A DNA stretch of 64,000 bases from Actinopolymorpha cephalotaxi (GTDB lineage Bacteria > Actinomycetota > Actinomycetes > Propionibacteriales > Actinopolymorphaceae): the NCBI RefSeq assembly GCF_013408535.1, contig NZ_JACBZA010000001.1:1758850-1822849 (forward strand), read 5' to 3'. The notes under the pieces are model-generated. The model was given only the letters and a program-made list of their open reading frames with translations, had not been told where the DNA came from and made no database searches. Below are positions 31,893 to 41,289 of the stretch, piece by piece. How positions within the stretch are numbered: the first letter of the stretch is position 1; the number at the start of each line of letters is the position of its first letter. The position numbers were made by a program, and so were the translations under genes.

Positions 31893-31978
31893 TGGTGCCG
31901 GGTGTGGGATTCGAACCCACACGCCCTTTCGGACAATGGCTTTTGAGGCCATCATGTCTACCATTCCATCAACCCGGC
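31893..31978 (-). tRNA. tRNA-Leu (anticodon CAA)
   Basis: Read on the minus strand from 31978, acceptor GCCGGGT pairs with ACCCGGC near 31897-31903, and CCA is encoded at 31895-31893. The anticodon arm is ATGGC-CTCAAAA-GCCAT, giving anticodon CAA for UUG codons. A long variable arm (TGTCCGAAAGGGC) marks a class II tRNA, as for leucine, and the T-arm has GGTTCGAATCC. It lies antisense between pyk and pdtaR. Confidence 0.95.
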
Positions 31979-32104
31979 AGGTCGCGGGTTGAATCTTACC
32001 CGGTCCCGTCCGGCGATCGGCGGCAGCCGCCGGGGGTACGCTGTCGGCGCTGTAAGGCCCCCCACACCACCCTGTAAGTCATTCGTCCGCAGGAGGACCG
32101 CGCC

Positions 32105-32746
32105 GTGAGCAACCCCACCGAGCGTGCACCGCGCCGGGTCGTCGTGGCCGAGGACGAGGCACTCATCCGGCTCGACCTCGCCGAGATGCTGGGCGAGGAG
32201 GGCTACGACGTCGTGGGGCAGGCCGCCGACGGCGAGCACGCGCTCAACCTCGTGCGGGAGCTTCGCCCCGACCTCGTGATCCTGGACGTGAAGATGCCCC
32301 GGCTGGACGGCATCAGCGTCGCCGAGGCGATCGGCAACGAGAGCATCTGCCCGGTCATCATCCTCACCGCGTTCAGTCAACGCGAACTGGTCACCCGGGC
32401 CAGCGAGGCCGGCGCCATGGCGTACCTCGTGAAGCCCTTCACCAAGGCGGATCTGGTGCCGGCGATCGAGATCGCGGTGTCGCGGTTCACCGAGCGGGCG
32501 CAGCTCGAGAGCGAGGTGTCCGGCCTCACCGATCGCCTGGAGACCCGCAAGCTCGTCGAGCGGGCGAAGTCGATCCTGCAGCAGAAGTTCGGGCTGTCCG
32601 AGCCGGACGCGTTCCGCTGGATCCAGAAGACCGCCATGGACAAGCGGGTCGCGATGCGCCGGGTCGCCCAGCTCGTCGTCGACGAAGGTGACGGAACAAC
32701 AACGGAAAGTGCCGAAACCGGGCCTTCGGACCCTTCGGACCAGTGA
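32105..32746 (+). CDS. pdtaR: ANTAR-type response regulator (PdtaR-like)
   Basis: A 213-residue protein. The receiver domain has the acidic pocket VVVAEDEALIRLDLAEML, phospho-acceptor Asp61 in VILDVKMPRLDG and the lysine in AYLVKPFTKADL. The C-terminal ANTAR domain (about residues 145-200) has ETRKLVERAKSILQQKFGLSEPDAF and is the RNA-binding antiterminator fold. PdtaR acts after phosphorylation by PdtaS by binding hairpins in mRNAs. No sensor kinase is next to it, as is usual for this gene. GCAGGAGG precedes the GTG. Confidence 0.92.
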   Translation: MSNPTERAPRRVVVAEDEALIRLDLAEMLGEEGYDVVGQAADGEHALNLVRELRPDLVILDVKMPRLDGISVAEAIGNESICPVIILTAFSQRELVTRASEAGAMAYLVKPFTKADLVPAIEIAVSRFTERAQLESEVSGLTDRLETRKLVERAKSILQQKFGLSEPDAFRWIQKTAMDKRVAMRRVAQLVVDEGDGTTTESAETGPSDPSDQ

Positions 32747-32804
32747 TTTCGTCCATTTCGCTCACCTGTTGGGTTACGAAGCGGTAAGAGGCTCGCGAGG
32801 TTCG

Positions 32805-32833
32805 TTCACCCGCAGTGCCCGACCGGCTAGTCT
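32805..32833 (+). promoter_or_regulatory. Candidate promoter of the liv operon
   Basis: TTCACC (32805-32810) and TAGTCT (32828-32833) are 17 bp apart. A transcript starting near 32840 has a ~60-nt leader with GGAGGA before the livK GTG. Confidence 0.45.
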
Positions 32834-32902
32834 CTCTCCACCGCGGGCCAGGCCTGGCCTGCCGCAAGCATCACCTGACGTTGCTTGGCAATGGAGGATT
32901 TC

Positions 32903-34147
32903 GTGTACAGAACACGACTCGTTCGTGTGCTGGCGTTGACGGCGGCCCTGTCGCTCGGGGTCGCCGGATGCGCGCAGAACACCGACAAGACCGGTGAGAA
33001 CAAACAGAGTGGGGGCGGCCAGGCCAACGCACCGGCGATCAAGGCCGACCCGGCACCGCCGCTGCCCACCGACGCCGCCCTGCCGGCCGGCGACGGTAAG
33101 GGCAAGTGCGGCAAGGTGTCCATCGCCTACATCGGCACCATCGCCGGTGCCAGCGCCGCGCTCGGCCTGAACATCCTCAACGGCGTGAAGCTCGCGGTGA
33201 AGGAGCACAACGCCGCCAACCCCGGCTGCCAGGTGACCCTGAAGCAGTTCGACTCCGAGGGCAGCCCCGACAAGGCTCCGGGCGTGGTGACGCAGGCGAT
33301 CAACGACAAGTCGATCCTCGGCGTCGTCGGCCTGGCGTTCTCCGGTGAGTCCAAGGCGGTCGGCAAGGCGTTCAACGACGCCGGTCTGGTGACCGTCACG
33401 CCGTCGGCGACCAACCCCAACCTCGCCAAGAACGGCTGGAAGACCTTCTTCCGCGGTCTGGGCAACGACGCCGTGCAGGCGCCGGCGGTGGCCGCGTTCA
33501 TCGGCGACCAGCTCAAGGCCAAGAAGGTCTGCGTCGTCCGCGACGACTCCGAGTACGGCATCGGCCTGGCCGACCTGGTGACCCAGTCGCTGGGCTCCAA
33601 GGCCTCCTGCCAGCAGAAGGTCAAGACCGGCCAGAAGGAGTTCTCCGCCGTGGTCGGCGCGATCTCCTCCCAGAAGCCGGACGCGGTGTTCTACTCCGGC
33701 TACTACCCCGAGGCCGCTCCGCTCGTGCAGCAGCTGCGCGACGACGGCTTCGAGGGCTCGATCGTCGCTCCCGACGGTGTGCGCGACGACGAGTTCGTGA
33801 AGAACGCCGGTGGTTCGGCGGAGGGCGTCTACCTCAGCTGCCCGTGCCTGCCGTCGGCCGGTTTCACGAAGTTCACCAAGGACTACAAGGCGCTCGCCAA
33901 CCGCGAGCCGTCGACGTACTCCCCGGAGGGCTACGACGCCACCACCATCCTGCTCAAGGGACTGGACAAGGGGCTGAAGACCCGGCCGGCGATGCTCAAC
34001 TACGTCAAGAACTACCAGGGCCAGGGCCTCACCAAGCAGTTCAAGTGGAACGCCGACGGTGAGCTCACCCAGACCCCGGTCTGGATGTACGAGGTCAAGG
34101 ACGGAAAGATCGTTCAGCTGAAGGACATGAGCAAGGCCACCTCCTGA
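32903..34147 (+). CDS. livK: Branched-chain amino acid ABC transporter, substrate-binding lipoprotein
   Basis: A 414-residue lipoprotein. The GTG start at 32903 follows GGAGGA and gives a classical signal (YRTRLVRVLALTAALSLG) with lipobox GVAGC at about residues 20-24. The mature protein is a type I periplasmic-binding fold with IAYIGTIAGASAALGLNILNG, VVGLAFSGESKAV and YSPEGYDATTILL. An Ala/Pro-rich linker follows the lipid anchor. An ATG at 32891 is possible but lies in the ribosome site. It leads the liv operon and is separated from livH by a strong hairpin. Confidence 0.92.
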   Translation: MYRTRLVRVLALTAALSLGVAGCAQNTDKTGENKQSGGGQANAPAIKADPAPPLPTDAALPAGDGKGKCGKVSIAYIGTIAGASAALGLNILNGVKLAVKEHNAANPGCQVTLKQFDSEGSPDKAPGVVTQAINDKSILGVVGLAFSGESKAVGKAFNDAGLVTVTPSATNPNLAKNGWKTFFRGLGNDAVQAPAVAAFIGDQLKAKKVCVVRDDSEYGIGLADLVTQSLGSKASCQQKVKTGQKEFSAVVGAISSQKPDAVFYSGYYPEAAPLVQQLRDDGFEGSIVAPDGVRDDEFVKNAGGSAEGVYLSCPCLPSAGFTKFTKDYKALANREPSTYSPEGYDATTILLKGLDKGLKTRPAMLNYVKNYQGQGLTKQFKWNADGELTQTPVWMYEVKDGKIVQLKDMSKATS

Positions 34148-34178
34148 TCGTTCGGCCCTGATCGTCTGACGCAGGCGG

Positions 34179-34231
34179 GCTCCGGGTACGTCGCCTCCTT
34201 CCGGGGGCAAGCACGGCGACGTGCCCGGAGC
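34179..34231 (+). terminator. Intra-operon hairpin between livK and livH
   Basis: GCTCCGGGTACGTCGCC (34179-34195) pairs with GGCGACGTGCCCGGAGC (34215-34231), 16 of 17 positions with the remaining pair being G-U compatible in RNA, around a 19-nt loop. No T-run follows. It could act as a partial terminator or 3'-end stabiliser, making more livK mRNA than livHMGF. Confidence 0.65.
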
Positions 34232-34311
34232 ATTCGCGGGAACGGCCCCGCTCTACGTCACCAGGGAACGCGCCTCCGCCGGACGCGCCCAAGGAAGACA
34301 GGTCGCCCCTT

Positions 34312-35322
34312 TTGACGTATCACCTCGCGCTCACCCTCGCCCAGACCGAGAGCCACTGGATCGACTTCAACGTCGGGCTCCTCCGGGACGAGTTCTGGTC
34401 CAACACCATCGACGGCCTGGCGTACGGCAGCATCTACGCGCTGGTGGCGATCGGCTACACCCTCGTCTACGGCGTACTCCGCCTGATCAACTTCGCGCAC
34501 TCCGAAGTGTTCGTGGTGGGCGCGTTCGGCGCCTACTTCACCTTCGTCGGGCTCGGCTACCAGCCCGGCCCCACCAGCGATTCCGGGATCGTCCCGCTCA
34601 TTGTCAACCTGCTGTTGGCAGGGATCGTGGCGATGGTCGCCTCGGGTGTCATCGCCCTGATTCTGGAACGCGTCGCCTACCGCCCGCTTCGTAAACGCAA
34701 CGCGCCGCGGCTGGTCTTCCTGATCACCGCGATCGGTGCGTCGTTCGCCATCCAGCAGGCGCTGCTGATCTGGCGGGGCGGCAACCCCGAGCCCGCGATC
34801 CGGCTGCTCCGCCCGCAGGCGGTGTTCGAGTTCGGCACCACCCGGATCACCAACATCCAGATCATCGTCTTCGTCGCCTCGCTGCTGCTCCTGGTGGTGG
34901 CGGACGCCTTCGTCGGGCGTACCCGGCTCGGCCGCGGCATCCGTGCCGTCGCCCAGGACCCCGACACCGCGGCGCTGATGGGCGTCAACAAGGAACGCGT
35001 CATCATGTTGACGTTCGTGCTCGGCGGCGCCCTGGCCGGCGCGGCGGCGTTGTTCTACGTCATGCAGATCCCGCAGGGCGTGCTGTACAACGGCGGCTTC
35101 CTGCTCGGCATCAAGGCGTTCACCGCGGCGGTGCTCGGCGGCATCGGCAACCTGCGCGGCGCGCTGCTCGGAGGGCTGCTGCTCGGCGTGGTGGAAAACT
35201 ACGGCCAGTCGCTGTTCGGCGGGGAGTGGCGCGACGTCGTCGCGTTCGTACTCCTCATCGTCATCCTGATGGTGCGGCCCACCGGAATTCTCGGTGAGTC
35301 CCTCGGGAAGGCCCGCGTATGA
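34312..35322 (+). CDS. livH: Branched-chain amino acid ABC transporter permease LivH
   Basis: A 336-residue permease with about eight membrane segments. It shows the family features GLAYGSIYALVAIGYTLVYG, LINFAHSEVFVVGAFGAY and AVLGGIGNLRGALLGGLLLG, and the EAA-like region GRGIRAVAQDPDTAALMGVN. The start is a TTG at 34312 with no good ribosome site, so initiation may be inefficient; no better in-frame start was seen. Its stop overlaps the livM ATG (ATGA). Confidence 0.92.
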   Translation: MTYHLALTLAQTESHWIDFNVGLLRDEFWSNTIDGLAYGSIYALVAIGYTLVYGVLRLINFAHSEVFVVGAFGAYFTFVGLGYQPGPTSDSGIVPLIVNLLLAGIVAMVASGVIALILERVAYRPLRKRNAPRLVFLITAIGASFAIQQALLIWRGGNPEPAIRLLRPQAVFEFGTTRITNIQIIVFVASLLLLVVADAFVGRTRLGRGIRAVAQDPDTAALMGVNKERVIMLTFVLGGALAGAAALFYVMQIPQGVLYNGGFLLGIKAFTAAVLGGIGNLRGALLGGLLLGVVENYGQSLFGGEWRDVVAFVLLIVILMVRPTGILGESLGKARV

Positions 35323-36479
35323 GCGCCGGCGTCGGTACACAACGGGATCCGGGCACCGCACGGCAGCCGTTCGGGCAGCGGGTGCGCGACTGGTGGAACT
35401 CCCGCAGCCGGGCAGAGCAGTGGATGATCACCATCCCGGTGGTGGTGCTGGTCTATCTCCTCCCGATGCTGAACGTCTTCCCGCTGAGCACCGAGCCGTG
35501 GACCGACTACGAGCTCGCGCTGTTCAACGCCGCCCGGCTCGGCCTGATCGCCCTCGGCCTCAACGTCGTACTGGGCCAGGCGGGGCTGCTCGACCTCGGC
35601 TACGTCGGCTTCTTCGCCATCGGTGCGTACGTCGCGGCGATCATGACCAGCCGGGACTCCTTCCTGCACAACCCGCACTACTCGTGGCTGGTGGTCGTCC
35701 CGGTGGCGATGGCGGTCACGATGATCTCGGGTGTGCTGATCGGTACGCCGACGCTGCGGTTACGCGGGGACTATCTCGCGATCGTCACGCTCGGGTTCGG
35801 TGAGATGGTCCGGCTGCTCGCGGACAACCTCGACCCGCTGCGGGGCAACCGCGGCTTCCAGGACGTCGGCCGCCCGCCCGGCACGCATGCCGACGGGTCG
35901 CCGTTGTTCACCCAGACCGACGGCAAACCGTGGTACTGGCTCACCGTCACGTTCATCATCGTGATCCTGTTGCTGATCGGAAACCTCGAACGCAGCCGGG
36001 TGGGCCGCGCCTGGGTGGCGATCCGGGAGGACGAGGACGTCGCGGAGCTGATGGGCATCCCGACGTTCCGCTTCAAGATCTGGGCGTTCGTGATGGGCGC
36101 CGCGATCGGTGGGCTGTCCGGCGTGCTGTACGCGGGCCAGGTCGGCTTCGTCAACAACCAGCGCTTCGACGTGGTGACCTCCATCCTGTTCGTGGCCGCG
36201 GTGGTGCTCGGCGGTTCCGGCAACAAGGTGGGCGTACTCCTGGGTGCGCTGGTGATCTCCTACCTGCCCGACCGGTTCCAACTCGCGCCGCAGTACCGCT
36301 TCCTGGCGTTCGGTCTGGCGCTGATCGTGTTGATGATCTTCCGCCCGCAAGGCCTCCTTGGCGCCCGTCAACGGCTCCTTGCGCGCGGGCGGGACGCCTA
36401 CAAGCGGCTGGTGGGTGCTCCGGAGCCGGTGTCGGCCGACAGTGCCCTCACCGAACAGGGCAAGGGAGGCGACCGATGA
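35319..36479 (+). CDS. livM: Branched-chain amino acid ABC transporter permease LivM
   Basis: A 386-residue permease. The hallmark segments are [63 protein letters not shown] and [16 protein letters not shown], with about nine membrane helices. It forms a heterodimer with LivH. It overlaps livH and livG by ATGA on both sides. Confidence 0.94.
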   Translation: MSAGVGTQRDPGTARQPFGQRVRDWWNSRSRAEQWMITIPVVVLVYLLPMLNVFPLSTEPWTDYELALFNAARLGLIALGLNVVLGQAGLLDLGYVGFFAIGAYVAAIMTSRDSFLHNPHYSWLVVVPVAMAVTMISGVLIGTPTLRLRGDYLAIVTLGFGEMVRLLADNLDPLRGNRGFQDVGRPPGTHADGSPLFTQTDGKPWYWLTVTFIIVILLLIGNLERSRVGRAWVAIREDEDVAELMGIPTFRFKIWAFVMGAAIGGLSGVLYAGQVGFVNNQRFDVVTSILFVAAVVLGGSGNKVGVLLGALVISYLPDRFQLAPQYRFLAFGLALIVLMIFRPQGLLGARQRLLARGRDAYKRLVGAPEPVSADSALTEQGKGGDR

Positions 36480-37418
36480 GCGACACCCGGCCCGAACCCG
36501 AGGTGGACACACCGGCCGTCCCGCCCGACCCGGCGGCACCACCCGCGGAAGGACTGTCCGCCGAAGTCCTGCAGATGAGCGAGGAGGAACGCGCCGCCCA
36601 CTTCGCCGACGTGGCGGAGGCGGTCGCACCCGACCGGGAGATCGCGGTCGGGGTCGGCGAGACCCTGCTCGAACTCCGCGACGTCACCCTGCGGTTCGGT
36701 GGCCTCACCGCGCTGGACTCCGTGTCGTTCGAGTTGCGGCGTGGGGAGATCCTCGGCCTGATCGGCCCGAACGGCGCCGGCAAGACGACCTGCTTCAACG
36801 TCATGACCGGCGTCTACCGCCCGACCTCCGGCCAGGTCCGGCTGGAGGACCGGCCGCTGGGCCGGCTCAAGCGGCACCGGATCACGCGCTACGGCATCGC
36901 CCGTACGTTCCAGAACATCCGGTTGTTCGACGAGATGACGGCGCTGGAGAACGTCGTGGTCGGCGCCGACGCCCGGCACCGCACCAGCGTGGTCGGCGCG
37001 CTGTGCCGGCTGCCGCGGCACTGGCGGGAGGAACGCGAGGGCGTCGAACGCGCGATGGCGCTGCTGGAGTTCGTCGGCATCGCCGACCGTGCGGCCGACC
37101 GGGCCAAGAACCTCCCGTACGGCTACCAGCGCCGGCTGGAGATCGCCCGCGCGCTCGCGACCGAGCCGAAGATCCTCTGCCTGGACGAGCCCGCCGCCGG
37201 CTTCAACCCCGCCGAGAAGGACGACCTGATGTCGTTGATCCGCCGGATCCGCGACGACGGCTACACCGTCCTGCTCATCGAGCACGACATGCGCGTGGTG
37301 ATGGGGGTGACCGACCGGATCGTCGTACTCGAGTTCGGCAAGAAGATCGCGGACGGCACACCGGCCGAGGTCCGCGACAACCCGGCCGTGGTGGCCGCCT
37401 ACCTGGGGGTCCCCGACG

Positions 37419-37432
<14 letters not shown>
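36476..37432 (+). CDS. livG: Branched-chain amino acid ABC transporter ATPase LivG
   Basis: A 318-residue ATPase with Walker [10 protein letters not shown], the LivG-type region [21 protein letters not shown], signature [16 protein letters not shown] and Walker [14 protein letters not shown]. The first ~60 residues are an acidic Pro/Ala/Glu extension ([18 protein letters not shown]) absent from ordinary LivG proteins of ~255 residues. The ATG at 36476 overlaps the livM stop, supporting the long form. Its 3' end overlaps livF by 14 bp. Confidence 0.92.
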
Positions 37433-38132
<700 letters not shown>

Positions 38133-38246
38133 GGACGTGTCCCGGCGGACGGATCGGTCGCAGGGGTCACGAACCGGTCCGAAAGACGCGGCGCGCACTT
38201 CGCAATCGGTGCATGCGCGTTCCCCCGAACCGGAACACTGGTGGCC

Positions 38247-40088
38247 ATGGAGTGTCGGAGCAGGCGGCTGCTCATCCGGGACTTCGTCGAGGCCGACCGG
38301 GGTGCTGTCCGGCTGTGGCGCGAGGACGCCGACGTCACGCGGTATCTCGACAAGCAGGCCGGCACGAGTCCGGACGCGTGGTTCGACGCGGTGCTGCGGT
38401 ACAACGCGCAGGTGCCGCGCACGTCCCACGACGCGGCGATCGTGCTGCGGTCGACAGGTGTGGTGATCGGCTGGATCGGCATCGCCCGGTCCTTCGACCC
38501 GAGCGCCGGTGAGCTGACCGTCGGGTACGCGCTGGACAAGTCGGCGTGGGGCCACGACTACATGACCGAGGCCCTCGTCGCCGTGCTCTCCTACGGCTTC
38601 GCCAAGTTGGGCGTACGCAGCATGTCCGCCCAGTGCTACACCGCCAACGGCGCCTCGGCGCGGGTGATGGAGAAGGCGGGGATGAAGTTCGCCGGCCCGG
38701 CGCTGTCGGCCGACCCGAGCCTGGGTCACAGCGTCCGCTACGTCGCCGAACGCGACACCTGGCGACGGCCCGGGCGGCGCCGGCTCGGCCTGGCGGTCGC
38801 CATCGCGCTGCTCGCCCTCGTCGGCTTCCCGCTCGGAGCGGACCCCGTGCTGCGCGCCCTCAACCCGCCGGAGCCGCCCACCGACGCCCGGCTGGTGCGG
38901 TGGGTACCACGCGGAGACCTCTCCGGCGACCGGGAATTCATCGCCCAGGCCACCCGGGTGTGGCGGGAGTCGACGGGGCAGACGATGCCGGGCGCCCTGA
39001 GCAAGGTGTACGCGGTGTGGGCCGGCCGGATCGGCGCGGGCCGGGTGGCGCTGCTGCAGGGAGTCGGCAAGGACGGTCACGCGTACGTCGCCCAGGTCTC
39101 CGACCGCGGCCGGCCGCCGGTGCTGCGCCTCGATCGTCAGGAGAAGCTGGGCAGGCCGCCACCGAAGGCGCTGGTGATCAACTATTCCGGCGACCTCTCC
39201 GGCGCCGGCAGCGACGCGGCGGTGCTGCGACTGGTCCTGGCGCCCACCGACTTCACCTCGGGTGCGCCGGGCGAAGAGGCCGGGACCGCCGGAGCCGAGG
39301 CCGCCGGAGCCACCGGAACCGTGTCGAACTCCCGTCTGCAGATGTGGCGCCGGCTGGGAGACAGGCCGCTGGGCCGGGACTCGGAGTGGTCGAAGCTCCG
39401 CCCCGACCGGGACGGGCTGAGTGTCTCCTGGCTGCACGACGACAGGCGTTCGCCGTACGGCAGCATCGTGGTGTTCTCCCGTCCGCGGACCGAGGGTGCC
39501 GGCCGGCTGGACACGGTGGCCGCCTCGCCCACCCACCTCGTCGTCGGGCAGCCGCCGGTGCAGTTGGAGGAACCGACGTGGGGCCCCGCCCGGAAACTCG
39601 ACCTCGCGGCCTTCGACGACGGGCGCGCGGTCCTGGCCGAGTCGGCGGCGATGACGGTGGCCAGGGGCCTGGACATCTCGCTGCTGGCCGAGGCGCGTGA
39701 CCGGACCGGCCGGATGGTGGTGCTCGAGCTGCGCGGCCGGCAGGGCCACAAGATCGCGGTCGTCGCCTGGCGGGGCCGCCGGCTGGAGTGCGTGGCCGCC
39801 ATGGACGTGCCGCGGCTGCAGCGGCGGCGGGCGGTCGCCCTGGGGTGCGTCAACCCGCGGGCAGGTCTGCTCGTGCTGGCGGCGGTGGCCGGACCGGGCG
39901 CCACTCAGGTGGACCTGCTAGACGCCCGCCGGCGACTGGTGCTCCCGGTCGAAGGGCACTCCGGCCGGCTGGTACGCCTGCCCGTGGGAGCCGAGCCGCT
40001 GCCGCTGTCGAGCACCGTCGTCAGCTCCACCGGCGGACGCGAACGCGAACCGGTGGACGTCATCCCCACGATGACACCAGGGCCGTGA
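38247..40088 (+). CDS. GNAT acetyltransferase fused to a membrane anchor and extracellular region
   Basis: A 613-residue protein with three parts. Residues 1-170 are a RimJ/RimL-type N-acetyltransferase (RLLIRDFVEADRGAV, TVGYALDKSAWGHDYMTEAL with the acetyl-CoA region, TANGASARVMEKAGMKFAG). A basic stretch RRPGRRR and one membrane helix (about 180-196) follow. About 415 C-terminal residues lie beyond it, probably outside the cell, and match no family I recognise; they contain beta-rich repeats of the type seen in secreted lipoprotein-like domains. ATG 38247 is preferred over GTG 38241 because AACACT lies 7 nt before it. It follows the liv operon by 114 bp and overlaps the convergent DUF554 gene by 29 bp. 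Confidence 0.78.
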   Translation: MECRSRRLLIRDFVEADRGAVRLWREDADVTRYLDKQAGTSPDAWFDAVLRYNAQVPRTSHDAAIVLRSTGVVIGWIGIARSFDPSAGELTVGYALDKSAWGHDYMTEALVAVLSYGFAKLGVRSMSAQCYTANGASARVMEKAGMKFAGPALSADPSLGHSVRYVAERDTWRRPGRRRLGLAVAIALLALVGFPLGADPVLRALNPPEPPTDARLVRWVPRGDLSGDREFIAQATRVWRESTGQTMPGALSKVYAVWAGRIGAGRVALLQGVGKDGHAYVAQVSDRGRPPVLRLDRQEKLGRPPPKALVINYSGDLSGAGSDAAVLRLVLAPTDFTSGAPGEEAGTAGAEAAGATGTVSNSRLQMWRRLGDRPLGRDSEWSKLRPDRDGLSVSWLHDDRRSPYGSIVVFSRPRTEGAGRLDTVAASPTHLVVGQPPVQLEEPTWGPARKLDLAAFDDGRAVLAESAAMTVARGLDISLLAEARDRTGRMVVLELRGRQGHKIAVVAWRGRRLECVAAMDVPRLQRRRAVALGCVNPRAGLLVLAAVAGPGATQVDLLDARRRLVLPVEGHSGRLVRLPVGAEPLPLSSTVVSSTGGREREPVDVIPTMTPGP

Positions 40089-40809
40089 ACAACGGCGCCA
40101 GGGCCAGGGCGGGCAGCAGGTCACCCACCGGCAGCTGCCTGACTCGCAGCAGCCGCAGCGCGACCCCGACCAGCAACAGCCCGCCGGTGGCGGTCAGCGC
40201 CGAGACCTGACCGGTGGACAGGAATGTCCCCACCAGCGCGCCGACGACCGTGAGTCCGCCCTGGACCACGAGGACGGTGAGGGCGGCCGCGGCGACTCCC
40301 CAGCCGAAGGACGCCGCGAACGCCACCGAGGTGATCCCGTCCAGCGTCGCCTTCAGCGCCAGCTGCTCCGAGCCGCGGCCCAGACCGTCGGAGATCGAGC
40401 CCAGGACGGTGAGCGGGCCCACGCAGAACAGCAGCGACGCGGCCACGAACCCCTCCACGAACAGGCGGCGCTCCGGCGAGGCCGCCCGGCCGGCCAGCCG
40501 GGCCTGCAGCCGGTGCCCCAGCCCCTCCAGGCGGAGTTCGAGCCGCAGCAGCGACCCGATCACCCCGCCGACGACGAGCGAGGCGAGGACGATCAGCATC
40601 GGTGCGTTCGGCCCGACCAGGCCGACCAGTGCCGGGTCGCGGACGGCGTAGGCGGCGAACGCGGCGATCAGCAGGGTGACCAGCCCGATCGCGTCGGTCA
40701 CCACGTCCCGGGTGCGGGAGGGGAGGCGGTGGCCGAGCAGGACGCCCAGGCCGGTGCCGACCAGGATCGTGATGACGTTGAGCAGGGTGCCGAAGCCGCG
40801 GAACACCAC
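40060..40809 (-). CDS. DUF554 membrane protein
   Basis: A 249-residue protein with about seven hydrophobic segments. It opens VFRGFGTLLNVITILVGTGL and has GVLLGHRLP, VGGVIGSLLRLE, FVEGFVAASLLFCVGPLTVLG and KATLDGITSVAFAASFGWGV, which are DUF554/YqgA hallmarks. Function is not established; small-molecule transport has been proposed. The start is one of two consecutive GTG codons (40809 or 40806). Its 3' end overlaps the acetyltransferase fusion gene. Confidence 0.82.
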   Translation of the reverse strand: MVFRGFGTLLNVITILVGTGLGVLLGHRLPSRTRDVVTDAIGLVTLLIAAFAAYAVRDPALVGLVGPNAPMLIVLASLVVGGVIGSLLRLELRLEGLGHRLQARLAGRAASPERRLFVEGFVAASLLFCVGPLTVLGSISDGLGRGSEQLALKATLDGITSVAFAASFGWGVAAAALTVLVVQGGLTVVGALVGTFLSTGQVSALTATGGLLLVGVALRLLRVRQLPVGDLLPALALAPLFTALVSSWG

Positions 40810-40937
40810 CCGGACACTACCGATCACGCCTCCGGCCGCGCCGATCACGCCTCTGGCCCCGGGTTCCCGTCCGCCTGCCCGATCCGCCCGGCCCGCGTGA
40901 TCCGTACGATCCGTGCCGGTGGGCTCCGGTCCGGGCC

Positions 40938-40997
40938 GATCAGCGTCGATCCGAGCCGATCCGAGCCGATCAGCGCCGATCAGCGCCGATCCGAGGG
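40938..40997 (+). repeat. Six tandem 10-bp repeats upstream of the ileS leader
   Basis: Units start at 40938, 40948, 40958, 40968, 40978 and 40988: GATCAGCGTC, GATCCGAGCC twice, GATCAGCGCC twice, GATCCGAGGG. The period is exactly 10 bp, close to one helical turn, and the array ends ~28 bp before the -10-like box of the ileS transcript. Part of a 480-bp gap (40810-41289) without genes. Confidence 0.85.
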
Positions 40998-41025
40998 ATA
41001 CGGGAAAGACGCTGGCGCGCGTCGG

Positions 41026-41280
41026 TACTCTTGGCGTACAGGCGTCGACCCGGCCATCACCGGCGAGCCTCCGGAAGAACGGCGCCCCTCGGGGCTCCTA
41101 CTAGACCCGGACGGGTCCGGCCCGTGACAGCCGGCCAACGAGCGGGCTCGACCGCGACTCACCCGTCGCGACCGGGCCAAGCGAGGTGGTACCGCGGGCA
41201 CGCGCCGACCGGTGGCGCGGGTTCGTCCTCGCACGACCCGCACGGCGCGAGCACCCCAGCTCGAGCCGCGACCCGAGGAC
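41026..41280 (+). promoter_or_regulatory. T-box riboswitch leader of ileS (translational type)
   Basis: The T-box consensus AGCGAGGTGGTACCGCGG is at 41180-41197. The isoleucine specifier ATC is at 41056-41058, followed by ACCGGCGAGCCTCCGG, as in actinobacterial ileS T-boxes with ultrashort stem I. TGGT (41187-41190) suits pairing with a tRNA-Ile ACCA end. GCGAGG (41181-41186) can pair with CCTCGC (41227-41232), but GTCCTCG (41225-41231) is also a perfect 7-base complement of CGAGGAC (41274-41280), which is the ileS ribosome site. These pairings exclude each other, so uncharged tRNA-Ile should free the ribosome site. A -10-like TACTCT is at 41026-41031. Confidence 0.92.
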
Positions 41281-41289
41281 GCCTGCGAG

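Noticed and set aside
31893-31978. Genomic-island insertion at tRNA-Leu
   Set aside because: Neither side has an integrase or a direct repeat of the tRNA 3' end, and pyk-pdtaR synteny across it looks ancestral.
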